Assembly: GCF_021919125.1 (NCBI RefSeq)
Contig: NZ_CP083439.1
Location: forward strand, 1,178,001-1,242,000
Length of the DNA stretch: 64,000 nucleotides
Direction: 5' to 3'
DNA from: Clavibacter sp. A6099
GTDB lineage: Bacteria > Actinomycetota > Actinomycetes > Actinomycetales > Microbacteriaceae
In this document: in pieces, positions 19,171 through 29,997 of the stretch
Position numbering within the stretch: the first letter of the stretch is position 1
Layout: the number at the start of each line of letters is the position of its first letter
Program-made: the position numbers and the translations under genes
Notes under the pieces: generated by a model
The model's input: only the letters and a program-made list of their open reading frames with translations
What the model was told of the DNA's origin: nothing
Database searches by the model: none

Positions 19171-20865
19171 ATGCCTGAGATCGACATGAAGCCCCGGAGC
19201 CGCGACGTCACCGACGGGATCGAGGCCACCTCATCGCGGGGCATGCTCCGCGCCGTCGGGATGGGCGACGAGGACTGGGAGAAGCCCCAGATCGGCGTCG
19301 CCAGCTCGTGGAACGAGGTCACCCCGTGCAACCTCAGCCTCGACCGCCTCGCGCAGGGCGCCAAGGAGGGCGTGCACGCGGGCGGCGGCTACCCGCTCCA
19401 GTTCGGCACCATCTCCGTCAGCGACGGCATCGCGATGGGCCACGAGGGCATGCACTTCTCGCTCGTCTCGCGCGAGGTCATCGCCGACAGCGTCGAGACC
19501 GTCATGATGGCCGAGCGCCTCGACGGATCCGTGCTCCTGGCCGGCTGCGACAAGTCGCTCCCCGGCATGCTCATGGCCGCTGCGCGGCTCGACCTCTCCT
19601 CCGTGTTCCTCTACGCGGGATCCATCGCCCCCGGCTGGGTGAAGCTCTCGGACGGCACCGAGAAGGAGGTCACCATCATCGACGCCTTCGAGGCGGTCGG
19701 CGCATGCAAGGCCGGCACGATGAGCCAGGAGGACCTGACCCGCATCGAGAAGGCCATCTGCCCGGGCGAGGGCGCCTGCGGCGGCATGTACACCGCGAAC
19801 ACCATGGCGAGCGTCGCCGAGGCCCTCGGCATGAGCCTCCCGGGATCCGCGGCCCCGCCGAGCGCCGACCGCCGCCGCGACTACTTCGCGCACCGCTCCG
19901 GCGAGGCCGTCGTCAACCTCATCGCGAAGGGCATCACGGCGCGCGACATCATGACGAAGGAGGCGTTCGAGAACGCCATCTCCGTGGTCATGGCGTTCGG
20001 CGGATCCACCAACGCCGTCCTCCACCTCCTCGCCATCGCGCGCGAGGCCGAGGTCGACCTGCAGCTGTCCGACTTCAACCGCATCGCCGACCGCGTCCCG
20101 CACCTCGGCGACCTCAAGCCCTTCGGCCGCTTCGTCATGAACGACGTCGACCGCGTCGGCGGCGTCCCCGTCGTCATGAAGGCGCTGCTCGACGCGGGCC
20201 TCCTGCACGGCGACGTCATGACGGTCACCGGCCGCACCATGCGCGAGAACCTCGAGTCGATGGACCTGGCCGCGCTCGACGGCACGGTCATCCGCACGCT
20301 CGACGACCCGATCCACGCCACCGGCGGCATCAGCGTGCTGCACGGCTCGCTGGCCCCCGAGGGCGCGGTCGTGAAGACGGCCGGCTTCGACCTCGACGTC
20401 TTCGAGGGCCCCGCCCGCGTCTTCGAGCGCGAGCGCGCCGCCATGGACGCGCTCACCGAGGGGCTCATCTCGAAGGGCGACGTCATCGTCATCCGCTACG
20501 AGGGCCCGAAGGGCGGCCCCGGCATGCGCGAGATGCTCGCCATCACGGGCGCCATCAAGGGAGCCGGCCTCGGCAAGGATGTACTACTCTTGACGGACGG
20601 TCGATTCTCAGGCGGCACAACCGGACTGTGCATCGGCCACATGGCTCCCGAAGCGGTGGACGCAGGTCCCGTCGCCTTCGTGCGCGATGGAGACCGGATC
20701 CGTGTCGACATCGCCGCTCGCACGCTCGACCTACTGGTCGACGAGGCCGAGCTCGCCGCCCGCCGTGAGGGGTGGGCACCTCTCCCGCCGCGCTACACGC
20801 GCGGGGTCCTCGCCAAGTACGCCAAGCTCGTGCACTCGGCCGCCGAGGGCGCGATCACGGGATGA
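19171..20865 (+). CDS. ilvD: Dihydroxy-acid dehydratase
   Basis: The protein has 564 residues. It dehydrates dihydroxy-isovalerate and dihydroxy-methylvalerate in valine and isoleucine synthesis. The cluster cysteines are visible in [11 protein letters not shown] and [16 protein letters not shown], and the active-site [15 protein letters not shown] is intact. The ATG at 19171 lies 6 nt after the -10 box TAAACT (19159-19164), so the mRNA is leaderless. Bases about 20578-20760 use unusual codons (GTA, CTA, TTG, TCA, ACA, GGA) in an otherwise G/C-ending gene. ilvB overlaps the stop by 4 nt. Confidence 0.95.
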   Translation: MPEIDMKPRSRDVTDGIEATSSRGMLRAVGMGDEDWEKPQIGVASSWNEVTPCNLSLDRLAQGAKEGVHAGGGYPLQFGTISVSDGIAMGHEGMHFSLVSREVIADSVETVMMAERLDGSVLLAGCDKSLPGMLMAAARLDLSSVFLYAGSIAPGWVKLSDGTEKEVTIIDAFEAVGACKAGTMSQEDLTRIEKAICPGEGACGGMYTANTMASVAEALGMSLPGSAAPPSADRRRDYFAHRSGEAVVNLIAKGITARDIMTKEAFENAISVVMAFGGSTNAVLHLLAIAREAEVDLQLSDFNRIADRVPHLGDLKPFGRFVMNDVDRVGGVPVVMKALLDAGLLHGDVMTVTGRTMRENLESMDLAALDGTVIRTLDDPIHATGGISVLHGSLAPEGAVVKTAGFDLDVFEGPARVFERERAAMDALTEGLISKGDVIVIRYEGPKGGPGMREMLAITGAIKGAGLGKDVLLLTDGRFSGGTTGLCIGHMAPEAVDAGPVAFVRDGDRIRVDIAARTLDLLVDEAELAARREGWAPLPPRYTRGVLAKYAKLVHSAAEGAITG

Positions 20866-22745
20866 CCCCCTCCTCACCTTCCGCTCCCTCTGCCAGGAAT
20901 CGCGCACACATGCCAGCTCTGCCCACCCCGCCCCCCACGCCGCAGGCGCCGACCGCCCACCAGGGCGACGAGATCCTCACGGGCGCCGAGGCCGTCGTCC
21001 GCACCCTCGAGCTCCTCGGGGTCGACGACATCTTCGGCCTCCCCGGCGGCGCCATCCTCCCCACATACGACCCGCTCATGGACTCGACGAAGCTGCGCCA
21101 CATCCTCGTCCGCCACGAGCAGGGCGCCGGCCACGCCGCCGAGGGCTATGCGTCGTCGAGCGGACGCACCGGCGTCTGCATCGCGACGTCCGGCCCGGGC
21201 GCCACGAACCTCGTCACCGCGATCGCGGATGCCTACATGGACTCGGTGCCGCTCCTCGCGATCACCGGCCAGGTCTTCTCCACGCTCATGGGCACCGACG
21301 CCTTCCAGGAGGCCGACATCGTGGGGATCACGATGCCCATCACGAAGCACAGCTTCCTGGTGACGCGGCCGGAGGACATCCCGGCGACCATCGCGTCGGC
21401 GTACCACATCGCCTCCACGGGTCGCCCGGGTCCCGTCCTCGTCGACATCACGAAGGACGCGCAGCAGCTCGAGGCGCCGTTCCACTGGCCGCCGAAGATC
21501 GACCTGCCCGGCTACCGCCCCGTCGTCAAGGCGCACGGCAAGCAGATCCAGGCCGCCGCGCAGCTGCTCGTCGAGGCGAAGAAGCCCGTCCTGTACGTCG
21601 GCGGCGGCGTGATCCGCGCCAAGGCCCACGAGGAGCTCCTCGCGCTGGCCGAGGCCGTCGGCGCCCCCGTCGTCACGACGCTCATGGCGCGTGGCGCGTT
21701 CCCCGACTCCCACCCGCAGCAGCTCGGCATGCCCGGGATGCACGGCACGGTCCCCGCGGTGCTCGCGCTGCAGGAGTCCGACCTGCTCGTCTCGCTCGGC
21801 GCTCGCTTCGACGACCGGGTCACCGGCAAGGCGTCGCTCTTCGCGCCGCACGCGAAGGTGGTCCACGTCGACGTCGACCCCGCCGAGATCTCCAAGATCC
21901 GCATCGCGGACGTCCCCATCGTGGGCGACGCGAAGGACGTCATCGCCGACCTCGCGGTCGCGTTCCGCGAGGCGAAGGCCGCGTCCGCGGTGAGCCAAGA
22001 CATCGCCGACTGGTGGGCCTACCTGGACGGCCTCCGCGAGGAGTTCCCGCTCGGCTACACGGAGCCCGCGGACGGCCAGCTCGCTCCGCAGTACGTCATC
22101 CAGCGCATCGGCGAGATCACGGGACCCGAGGGCGTGTTCGCCTCGGGCGTCGGACAGCACCAGATGTGGGCCGCGCAGTTCATCAAGTACGAGCGCCCCA
22201 ACTCGTGGCTCAACTCCGGCGGCGCCGGCACCATGGGCTACTCGGTGCCCGCCGCGATGGGCGCCAAGGTCGCCCAGCCCGACCGCCACGTGTGGGCGAT
22301 CGACGGCGACGGCTGCTTCCAGATGACCAACCAGGAGCTCGCCACCTGCACGATCAACGACATCCCCATCAAGGTCGCGATCATCAACAACTCGTCGCTC
22401 GGCATGGTGCGCCAGTGGCAGACCCTCTTCTACGAGGGCCGCTACTCGAACACCGACCTCAACACGGGCGGCGGCACCCGCATGGTGCCCGACTTCGTGA
22501 AGATGGCCGACGCGTACGGCGCCCTCGGGATCCGCGTGACGAAGCCCGAGGAGGTGGACGACGCGATCCGCCTGGCGCTCGCCACCAACGACCGCCCCGT
22601 CGTCATCGACTTCGTGGTCAGCCGCGACGCGATGGTGTGGCCGATGGTGCCGCAGGGTCTCAGCAACAGCGCCGTGCAGTACGCCCGCGACCACGCGCCC
22701 GACTGGGACGACGACCTCGCGGAGACCGGGAGGACCGAGAAGTGA
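20862..22745 (+). CDS. ilvB: Acetolactate synthase large (catalytic) subunit
   Basis: The protein has 627 residues and is ThDP-, Mg- and FAD-dependent; it condenses pyruvate with pyruvate or 2-oxobutyrate. Motifs include [10 protein letters not shown], the catalytic-Glu region [15 protein letters not shown], the FAD/central domain (FDDRVTGK), and the ThDP motif from [14 protein letters not shown] to [11 protein letters not shown]. The ATG at 20862 overlaps the ilvD stop (ATGA), which favours it, although the first 35 residues are Pro/Ser-rich and the ATG at 20910 is possible. The operon is ilvD-ilvB-ilvN. Confidence 0.95.
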   Translation: MTPSSPSAPSARNRAHMPALPTPPPTPQAPTAHQGDEILTGAEAVVRTLELLGVDDIFGLPGGAILPTYDPLMDSTKLRHILVRHEQGAGHAAEGYASSSGRTGVCIATSGPGATNLVTAIADAYMDSVPLLAITGQVFSTLMGTDAFQEADIVGITMPITKHSFLVTRPEDIPATIASAYHIASTGRPGPVLVDITKDAQQLEAPFHWPPKIDLPGYRPVVKAHGKQIQAAAQLLVEAKKPVLYVGGGVIRAKAHEELLALAEAVGAPVVTTLMARGAFPDSHPQQLGMPGMHGTVPAVLALQESDLLVSLGARFDDRVTGKASLFAPHAKVVHVDVDPAEISKIRIADVPIVGDAKDVIADLAVAFREAKAASAVSQDIADWWAYLDGLREEFPLGYTEPADGQLAPQYVIQRIGEITGPEGVFASGVGQHQMWAAQFIKYERPNSWLNSGGAGTMGYSVPAAMGAKVAQPDRHVWAIDGDGCFQMTNQELATCTINDIPIKVAIINNSSLGMVRQWQTLFYEGRYSNTDLNTGGGTRMVPDFVKMADAYGALGIRVTKPEEVDDAIRLALATNDRPVVIDFVVSRDAMVWPMVPQGLSNSAVQYARDHAPDWDDDLAETGRTEK

Positions 22746-23251
22746 GCCACATCCTGAGCCTCCTCGTGGAGGACAAGCCCGGACTCCTCACGCGCGTGGC
22801 CGGGCTGTTCGCCCGCCGCGGCTTCAACATCGAGTCGCTCGCGGTCGGCGCGAGCGAGATCGAGGGCCTGTCGCGCATCACGGTCGTCGTGGACGTGGAG
22901 GCGCTCCCGCTCGAGCAGGTGACGAAGCAGCTCAACAAGCTCATCAACGTCATCAAGATCGTGGAGCTCGACCCCGGGCAGGCCGTCGAGCGCGAGCACC
23001 TGCTCGTCAAGGTGCGCGTCGACAACGTGACGCGCTCGCAGGTGCTCGAGGCCGTGAACCTCTTCCGCGCCCGCGTGGTCGACGTCGCCACCGACGCGCT
23101 GATCATCGAGGTCACGGGCGACTCCGGCAAGGTGCAGGCCCTCCTCCGGGTGCTCGAGCCCTTCGGAATCAAGGAGCTCGCGCAGTCGGGGCTCCTCGCC
23201 ATGGGGCGCGGGTCGAAGTCCATCACCGACCGCGTCTTCCGCACCGCCTAG
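22742..23251 (+). CDS. ilvN: Acetolactate synthase small (regulatory) subunit
   Basis: The protein has 169 residues, the normal length. An N-terminal ACT domain ([29 protein letters not shown]) is followed by the conserved C-terminal activation domain (ELALIKV-type segment [17 protein letters not shown]). It confers valine feedback inhibition and boosts catalysis of IlvB. GTG at 22742 overlaps the ilvB stop by 4 nt, ensuring matched synthesis. The symbol ilvH is used for the same subunit in some genomes. Confidence 0.95.
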   Translation: MSHILSLLVEDKPGLLTRVAGLFARRGFNIESLAVGASEIEGLSRITVVVDVEALPLEQVTKQLNKLINVIKIVELDPGQAVEREHLLVKVRVDNVTRSQVLEAVNLFRARVVDVATDALIIEVTGDSGKVQALLRVLEPFGIKELAQSGLLAMGRGSKSITDRVFRTA

Positions 23252-23284
23252 CGCCGACCCCGGCGGGCGGCGGGGGACAGCCGC

Positions 23285-23419
23285 TAGGCTCCCCGCGCAC
23301 CGCGCCCGACGCTCTCGCACGTACCCGCCCGCACGACCACGCCCCGCCCGAGCGCGGGGCAGCCAGGCACGACCGCCCATCGCCCCTCGCGGGGACGACA
23401 GAACAAGGAGATCCATCAC
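23285..23419 (+). promoter_or_regulatory. ilvC promoter and structured leader
   Basis: A -10-like TAGGCT at 23285-23290 would give a leader of roughly 120 nt, unusual in a window where most first genes are leaderless. The leader holds two hairpins, 23341-23347 with 23354-23360 (7 bp) and CCCC-TCGC-GGGG at 23383-23394, before the strong SD AAGGAGA at 23404-23410. No leader peptide rich in Leu, Ile or Val is evident. Confidence 0.45.
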
Positions 23420-24445
<1,026 letters not shown>

Positions 24446-24467
24446 CCGTCGCCCACCCGCACCACCG

Positions 24468-24498
24468 GACGCCCGGTCGCCTCGCGCGACCGGGCGTC
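24468..24498 (+). terminator. ilvC terminator
   Basis: A perfect 13-bp stem (24468-24480 with 24486-24498) and 5-nt loop lie 22 bp after the ilvC stop. Confidence 0.8.
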
Positions 24499-24573
24499 CT
24501 CGCTTCCCCGGCGGGGCTGCGGCGCCGAGGAGCGTGCGGCGGGCGTCCGGATCGGAGCACGTACCATCGGGGC

Positions 24574-25107
24574 ATGCCTCGCACCCCCGACGACGACGCC
24601 CTCAGCTGGGCCGGCGAGGAGGCGGATCCCACGCTCGCCCGCTCGCCCGAGCCGCAGCGCCCGGTGCCGCGCCGCCGCCCCGACGCCGGCCCCTCGACCG
24701 GGACCGGCCGCGCGTCCGCCCTCGGGGCGACGGCCGCGCGCCGGGCCGCGGCGTCCGGATCCGCGACATCCGCAACCGACGAGCCGCACGCCCTCGCGAT
24801 GGACGACGACGACGCCGTCGCGCCCGACGCATCGCCCGAGGTGGTGGGGCTCGCCTTCTTCGGCGCCGTCGCGGTCCTCGAGGCCATCGCCTGGTTCTTC
24901 GTCGTCCGCGACAACCCGTCGAGCGCCGGGTCCGGCTTCCAGGTCGGCGTCGCGCAGGCGACCGAGGCCCTCACGGTGCTCGCGCCGCCGCTGTGGGTCG
25001 CCGCCGTGGTCGCCGCCCTGCGCGGCATGCGCGTCGGCCGCCGCATGCTCGCGCTGGCCGCGGGCGCCGTCGTCCTCTTCCCCTGGCCGTGGCTGGTGAC
25101 GCGATGA
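24574..25107 (+). CDS. Hypothetical membrane protein with disordered N-terminus
   Basis: The protein has 177 residues and I do not recognise a named family. Residues 1-85 are rich in Ala, Asp, Pro and Arg and likely disordered. Residues about 87-175 hold three predicted helices (VVGLAFFGAVAVLEAIAWFF, TVLAPPLWVAAVVAAL, MLALAAGAVVLFPWPWLV). The ATG is supported by a -10 box TACCAT (24562-24567) 6 nt upstream. The stop overlaps the start of the next small membrane protein, so the two form a translationally coupled pair. Confidence 0.7.
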   Translation: MPRTPDDDALSWAGEEADPTLARSPEPQRPVPRRRPDAGPSTGTGRASALGATAARRAAASGSATSATDEPHALAMDDDDAVAPDASPEVVGLAFFGAVAVLEAIAWFFVVRDNPSSAGSGFQVGVAQATEALTVLAPPLWVAAVVAALRGMRVGRRMLALAAGAVVLFPWPWLVTR

Positions 25108-25472
25108 GCGCCGAGCAGGCACCCGGCGGCGTGACCGCGACAGCCGCCGCGCGGACGCGCCGCGGCCGGCCCACGCGCGCCGGCTGGATCGTGGGGATCC
25201 TCGGCGCGCTCGCCCACGGGATCCTCGTGTGGCAGGCCGTCGACCAGTACACGGCGTTCCGCGACATCGCCACGGCGTTCGGCGGGTCTCTCCGGCCCGG
25301 CACCCTCGCGACGCTCGTCGGCGCGATCCTCGTGCCCGTCGTCGCGTTCGTCCTCGCGGCGCTCGCCACGCGCGGACGCCCCGTCGCCGCGCGCGTCCTG
25401 GTCATGCTCGCGGGCCTCGCCGCCGCGAGCGCGCTCACGGTCGGCCTCGCGGCCCTGCTGCCGCTCCTCTAG
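25104..25472 (+). CDS. Hypothetical membrane protein
   Basis: The protein has 122 residues with three to four predicted helices (GWIVGILGALAHGILVWQ, LATLVGAILVPVVAFVLAAL, VLVMLAGLAAASALTVGLAA) after a basic N-terminus. The family is unrecognised. It overlaps the upstream small membrane protein gene by 4 nt (ATGA), so they are probably made in equal amounts. It converges on the DoxX gene with a 9-bp gap and no visible terminator. Confidence 0.7.
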   Translation: MSAEQAPGGVTATAAARTRRGRPTRAGWIVGILGALAHGILVWQAVDQYTAFRDIATAFGGSLRPGTLATLVGAILVPVVAFVLAALATRGRPVAARVLVMLAGLAAASALTVGLAALLPLL

Positions 25473-25481
25473 CGGGGACCG

Positions 25482-25883
25482 CTAGAGCGGCCATCCGGCG
25501 AACAGCACGAGGGCGATCAGCACCACCTGCGCCACGAGGCGCGGCACCAGCGGGATCGCGATGCGGCCGAAGCGCTCCGGGTGCCGGGCCGCGAACGCGT
25601 TCGCCGGGAAGACCGCGACCAGGAAGACGGCCAGCGCGACGCCGGCCGCGAGGCGCACGGGCTCGATCAGCAGGCCGATCCCGCCCGCGATCTCGCAGAG
25701 CCCCGTGAACCACACGAGCGCCAGCGGGGAGGGCACGCCGGGCCGTCGGAACGACGGCGGGATGATCGCCGCCATCGCCGTGGCGGCCTTCGGCACGAAG
25801 TGGTTGACGCCCATCCCGACGAAGACGAGGGCCAGCAGGATCCGCACGGCGAGCTGGATCGCAGCCCACGTCTCATCGCTCAT
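25482..25883 (-). CDS. DoxX-family membrane protein
   Basis: The protein has 133 residues and four membrane helices. It carries the DoxX/MauE-like pattern RILLALVFVGMGVNHFVP at the N-terminus, then GLCEIAGGIGLLIEPVRLAA and FPANAFAA. DoxX-like proteins are linked to quinone or redox chemistry in membranes, but individual roles are mostly unknown. A -10-like CAGAAT (25890-25895) lies 6 nt upstream of the ATG, consistent with leaderless expression. It is divergent from serA. Confidence 0.8.
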   Translation of the reverse strand: MSDETWAAIQLAVRILLALVFVGMGVNHFVPKAATAMAAIIPPSFRRPGVPSPLALVWFTGLCEIAGGIGLLIEPVRLAAGVALAVFLVAVFPANAFAARHPERFGRIAIPLVPRLVAQVVLIALVLFAGWPL

Positions 25884-25948
25884 CCGCCCATTCTGGGGCC
25901 ACTAGCATGTGAGGGTCCCAGCCGCCCCCGCCCGAAGGACCGCCTGAA

Positions 25949-27538
25949 TTGACCAAGCCCGTCGTTCTCATCGCCGAAGAACTCTCGCCCGCCACCGTCG
26001 ACGCCCTGGGGCCCGACTTCGACGTCCGATCCGTCGACGGCACCGACCGCCCGGCCCTGCTCGCGGCCCTCGCGGAGGCGGACGCAGTGCTCGTCCGCTC
26101 CGCGACGAAGATCGACGCGGAGGCCATCGCCGCGGCCCCGCGCCTGCAGGTGGTCGCCCGCGCGGGCGTCGGCCTCGACAACGTCGACATCAAGGCCGCG
26201 ACCACCGCGGGCATCATGGTCGTCAACGCGCCGACCTCGAACGTCATCTCGGCCGCCGAGCTCGCCATCGGCCACATCCTCTCGCTCGCCCGGTTCATCC
26301 CGGACGCGAGCGCCTCGCTCAAGCAGGGCCTCTGGAAGCGCTCGTCCTTCACGGGAGTGGAGCTCTACGAGAAGACCATCGGCATCGTCGGCCTCGGCCG
26401 CATCGGCACGCTCGTCGCCCAGCGCCTCGCGGGCTTCGGCGCCACGCTCGTCGCGTACGACCCCTACGTCACGCCGGCCCGCGCGCAGCAGCTCGGCGTG
26501 CAGCTGCTCCCGCTCGACGAGCTGATGAGGGCGTCCGACTTCATCACCATCCACATCCCCAAGACGCCCGACACCACGGGCCTCATCGGCACCGAGCAGT
26601 TCGCGCTCGCGAAGCCGAGCTTGCGCATCGTCAACGCGAGCCGCGGCGGCATCATCGACGAGGACGCGCTGTACACGGCGCTCAAGTCGAAGCGCATCGC
26701 GGGCGCCGGCCTCGACGTGTTCGTCAGCGAGCCGCCCACGGGATCCCCGCTGCTCGAGCTCGACAACATCATCGTCACGCCGCACCTCGGGGCGTCCACC
26801 GACGAGGCGCAGGAGAAGGCGGGCGTCTCGGTCGCGAGGAGCGTGCGCCTGGCGCTCGGCGGCGAGCTGGTGCCGGACGCCGTGAACGTCGCCGGCGGCG
26901 TCATCGACCCGTACGTGCGCCCCGGGATCCCGCTGATGGAGAAGCTCGGCCAGGTGTTCTCCGGCCTCGCCCACGAGGCGCTCACGAGCATCGACGTGGT
27001 AGTCCGCGGCGAGCTCGCCGGCTACGACGTCAGCGTGCTGAAGCTCGCGGCGCTCAAGGGCGTCTTCACCAACGTCGTGAGCGAGAACGTCTCCTACGTC
27101 AACGCGCCGCTCCTCGCCGAGCAGCGCGGGCTCGAGGTGCGCCTCATCACCGACGCCGTGTCGGAGGAGTACCGCAACGTGCTCAGCATCCGCGGCGCGC
27201 TGTCCGACGGCACCCAGGTGTCGGTGTCGGGCACGCTCACGGGAACGAAGCAGATCGAGAAGCTCGTCGAGATCGACGGCTACGACGTCGAGGTGCCGTT
27301 CAGCCGCCACCTCATCGTCATGAAGTACGAGGACCGCCCCGGCATCGTCGCGGTCTACGGCAAGGAGTTCGGCGACGCCGAGGTGAACATCGCCGGCATG
27401 CAGATCGCCCGCCAGGAGGCCGGCGGCCGTGCGCTCAGCGTGCTCAGCGTCGACTCGCCCGTGCCGGACGGCGTGCTCGAGAACGTGCGGCGCGCGATCC
27501 AGGCCACGTCGCTGCGCGAGATAGACATCGCCGACTGA
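25949..27538 (+). CDS. serA: D-3-phosphoglycerate dehydrogenase
   Basis: The protein has 529 residues, the long (type I) form. It has a catalytic domain, an inserted NAD domain (GLGRIGTLVAQRLAGFG), an intervening ASB domain (about 320-450), and a C-terminal ACT domain (KYEDRPGIVAVYGK) that senses serine. Catalytic segments NASRGGIIDEDAL (Arg) and TPHLGASTDEAQE (His) are intact. It starts serine synthesis. The start is TTG at 25949, an uncommon codon here, justified by the SD GAAGGA 9 nt upstream and the family N-terminus (KPVVLIAEELSPATVDAL). A -10-like TAGCAT lies at 25903-25908. Confidence 0.94.
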   Translation: MTKPVVLIAEELSPATVDALGPDFDVRSVDGTDRPALLAALAEADAVLVRSATKIDAEAIAAAPRLQVVARAGVGLDNVDIKAATTAGIMVVNAPTSNVISAAELAIGHILSLARFIPDASASLKQGLWKRSSFTGVELYEKTIGIVGLGRIGTLVAQRLAGFGATLVAYDPYVTPARAQQLGVQLLPLDELMRASDFITIHIPKTPDTTGLIGTEQFALAKPSLRIVNASRGGIIDEDALYTALKSKRIAGAGLDVFVSEPPTGSPLLELDNIIVTPHLGASTDEAQEKAGVSVARSVRLALGGELVPDAVNVAGGVIDPYVRPGIPLMEKLGQVFSGLAHEALTSIDVVVRGELAGYDVSVLKLAALKGVFTNVVSENVSYVNAPLLAEQRGLEVRLITDAVSEEYRNVLSIRGALSDGTQVSVSGTLTGTKQIEKLVEIDGYDVEVPFSRHLIVMKYEDRPGIVAVYGKEFGDAEVNIAGMQIARQEAGGRALSVLSVDSPVPDGVLENVRRAIQATSLREIDIAD

Positions 27539-27543
27539 GTCAG

Positions 27544-27605
27544 GTCCGACGGGCGACCGTCGGACTGACCACGGCGAGGGCGGCTGCTGCGGCGGCCGCC
27601 CTCGC
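27544..27605 (+). terminator. Tandem terminators after serA
   Basis: Two perfect hairpins lie back to back: a 9-bp stem with GCGA loop at 27544-27565, and an 11-bp stem at 27574-27584 with 27595-27605. They sit between convergent serA and a tetR gene. Confidence 0.75.
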
Positions 27606-27641
27606 TGCGCGTGCGGGCCGGTGCGTCCGGCCGGTGGGCGG

Positions 27642-28265
27642 TCAGCCGCGGGTCGAGCGGATCCGCACGAGATCGTCGACCACGCGGATGAGCTCGTCGA
27701 GCGCTTCGTCGGCGGGCGCGGATCCGCCGAGCCAGGGCTGCAGCGCGCTGTTGTAGTAGAGGCCGTCGCCGATGAGGAGCACGGCCCGCGCGACAGCCGG
27801 GTCGCCCACGGCCTCGAGGATGACGGCGGCCCACTCGTCCTGCAGGTGCGTGAGGGTGTCGCGGGCGCGCGGGTGGTTGCCCTGCGCGAGGCGGGAGGTC
27901 GCGACGTAGGCGCGGTCGAACGGCGTGGCGGTGGACAGCGAGCTGCGGATCCACAGGTCCACCGGCCCGCGCTCGGCCGCCCGGAGCCGCGCGACGTCCG
28001 CCTGCGCCAGCGCGGACATGCGCGCGAGGAGCCCGTCCACGAGCGCCTCCTTGCCGCCGAAGTGGTAGAGCAGCCCGCCCTTGGAGACGCCGGCCGCCGC
28101 GGCGACGGACTCGAGCGTCGTGCCGCGCTCGCCCTGCTGCACGAGCAGCTCCTCGAAGGCGTCGAGGATGCGGTCGCGCGCGGTGCCGGCGGAGGACGCC
28201 GCCTGGTCGGGTGCGGCGTCGGCGTCGGGCGCGAGTGCGGGGTCGTCGGGGGGAGTGTCGGGCAT
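27642..28265 (-). CDS. TetR-family regulator of the adjacent MFS exporter
   Basis: The protein has 207 residues. After an acidic 28-residue lead come the HTH (residues about 30-75, core ESVAAAAGVSKGGLLYHF) and a helical effector domain. The ATG at 28265 lies 6 nt after a -10 box TACGCT (28272-28277 on this strand), so it is leaderless. It is divergent from a 14-helix MFS exporter, with a palindromic operator between them, the standard layout for a drug-responsive repressor-pump pair. Confidence 0.87.
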   Translation of the reverse strand: MPDTPPDDPALAPDADAAPDQAASSAGTARDRILDAFEELLVQQGERGTTLESVAAAAGVSKGGLLYHFGGKEALVDGLLARMSALAQADVARLRAAERGPVDLWIRSSLSTATPFDRAYVATSRLAQGNHPRARDTLTHLQDEWAAVILEAVGDPAVARAVLLIGDGLYYNSALQPWLGGSAPADEALDELIRVVDDLVRIRSTRG

Positions 28266-28292
28266 GGATCCAGCGTAGCGGCGGGTTGTCCG

Positions 28293-28314
28293 CTGTACCG
28301 ACCGGACGGTACAG
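28293..28314. promoter_or_regulatory. TetR operator between tetR and MFS genes
   Basis: CTGTACCG and CGGTACAG form perfect 8-bp inverted arms separated by ACCGGA. The site overlaps the TACAGT -10-like box (28310-28315) for the MFS gene and the region just upstream of the tetR promoter. One bound repressor could silence both. Confidence 0.75.
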
Positions 28315-28386
28315 TGATCCCGGTCGCGTCCGCGGCCCCGTCCGCGCCACCCGCGCCGTCGCCTCCCGACGTCAGGAAGCACCGTC

Positions 28387-29928
28387 ATGTCCACGCCCCG
28401 CACCGCATCCGTCCCCGTGACCGCAGTGACCGGCCGCGCCGGGCGACGCCAGTGGGCCGCGCTCGTCGTGCTGATGCTCCCGGTGCTGCTCGTCTCGATC
28501 GACAACACGGTGCTGAGCTTCGCGATGCCGTCCATCGCGCGCGACCTCGAGCCGTCGGGCGCCGCGCAGCTCTGGGTCATCGACGCGTACCCGCTCGTGC
28601 TCGCCGGGCTCCTCGTGGCGATGGGCAACATGGGCGACCGCTACGGCCGCCGGCGCCTGCTCATGATCGGCGCGGCCGGCTTCGGCGTCGTCTCGGCCCT
28701 CGCCGCCTTCGCGACCGACGCCTCGCAGCTCATCGCCGCGCGCGCCGCCCTCGGCTTCTTCGGCGCGATGCTCATGCCGTCCACGCTGTCGCTCCTCCGC
28801 TCGATCTTCACCGACCGGAAGCAGCGCCGCCTCGCGATCGCGATCTGGGCGTCGGGCTTCTCCGGCGGATCCGCGCTCGGCCCGCTCGTCGGCGGCGTGC
28901 TGCTCGAGCACTTCTGGTGGGGATCCGTGTTCCTCGTGGCCGTGCCCGTGCTGCTGCCGCTGCTGATCCTCACGCCCGTGCTCGTGCCCGAGTCGAAGGA
29001 CCCGGCGCCGGGGCCGATCGACGGGATCGCGATCCTGCTGTCGCTCGCGACGGTCGCGCCCATCGTCTACGCGATCAAGACATTCGCGACCGAGGGCGTC
29101 ACGCCGCTCGCGATCGCGGCGCCCGTCGTGGGCGTGGTCGCCGGCATCCTCTTCGTGCGCCGCATGTCCCGCGCGCGGAACCCCATGCTCGACGTCGCGC
29201 TGTTCCGCGAGCCGGTCTTCACGGGTGCGGTGCTCGTCAACCTGCTGAGCGTCGTCTCGCTCGTCGGCTTCCTCTTCTTCGTCACGCAGCACCTGCAGCT
29301 GGTCGCGGGGCTCGATCCGCTCGCGGCGGGCTTCGCGCTCATCCCCGGATCCGTGGTCGTCATCGTCTCGGGGCTCGTGATCGTGCCGATCGTGGCGCGG
29401 GCCCGGCCGTCGCGCGTGGTCGCGATAGCGCTCGCGTTCTCCGCGGTCGCCTACGTGATCCTCGCGGTCACGGGCAAGGGCGCGTCCGTCGGGCTCCTGG
29501 TCTTCGCGTTCTGCCTGCTCGGCGCGGGCATCGGCGCGTCGCAGACCATCTCGAACGACCTGATCATCGCGGCCGTCCCGCCGGCGAAGGCCGGCGCGGC
29601 GTCCGCGGTGTCGGAGACGGCGTACGAGGTGGGCGCGGTGCTCGGCACGGCTGTCCTCGGCAGCATCCTGACGGCCAGCTACCGCACGGGCCTCGTCCTC
29701 CCCGCCGGACTCTCCGAGGGGGATGCGTCCGCGGCCCGGGAGACGCTCGGGGGAGCGGTCTCGGTCGCCGAGCGCGTGCCGGCCGACGTGGGATCCGCGC
29801 TGCTCGAGTCGGCGCACCAGGCGTTCGACGGCGGCGTGGTGACCACCTCGATCATCGGCGCCCTGCTCATGGTCGGCGCGATCGTCATCTCGCTCACGAG
29901 CCTCCGCCGCGCCAGCTCGCACGACTGA
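28387..29928 (+). CDS. MFS drug exporter (DHA2, EmrB/QacA type)
   Basis: The protein has 513 residues with about 14 membrane helices. Motif A is GNMGDRYGRRRLLMIGAAGF, and the helix-1 motif LLVSIDNTVLSFAMP carries the Asp typical of QacA/SmvA pumps. The motif in helix 5 (GFSGGSALGPLVGGVLL) is the antiporter signature. It probably exports cationic dyes or biocides with proton antiport. The ATG follows AGGAAG by 8 nt; the leader is about 65 nt. It is regulated by the divergent TetR (inference from the operator). Confidence 0.88.
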   Translation: MSTPRTASVPVTAVTGRAGRRQWAALVVLMLPVLLVSIDNTVLSFAMPSIARDLEPSGAAQLWVIDAYPLVLAGLLVAMGNMGDRYGRRRLLMIGAAGFGVVSALAAFATDASQLIAARAALGFFGAMLMPSTLSLLRSIFTDRKQRRLAIAIWASGFSGGSALGPLVGGVLLEHFWWGSVFLVAVPVLLPLLILTPVLVPESKDPAPGPIDGIAILLSLATVAPIVYAIKTFATEGVTPLAIAAPVVGVVAGILFVRRMSRARNPMLDVALFREPVFTGAVLVNLLSVVSLVGFLFFVTQHLQLVAGLDPLAAGFALIPGSVVVIVSGLVIVPIVARARPSRVVAIALAFSAVAYVILAVTGKGASVGLLVFAFCLLGAGIGASQTISNDLIIAAVPPAKAGAASAVSETAYEVGAVLGTAVLGSILTASYRTGLVLPAGLSEGDASAARETLGGAVSVAERVPADVGSALLESAHQAFDGGVVTTSIIGALLMVGAIVISLTSLRRASSHD

Positions 29929-29948
29929 GCCCGACCCTTCACATGCGT

Positions 29949-29980
29949 CGGGCCCGTCACCTCGCGAGGTGACGGGCCCG
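29949..29980. terminator. Bidirectional terminator
   Basis: A 32-bp uninterrupted palindrome (16-bp arms meeting at 29964/29965) lies between the convergent MFS and DUF6458-like genes. Confidence 0.8.
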
Positions 29981-29997
29981 ATGCGTGCGGGAGGGGA

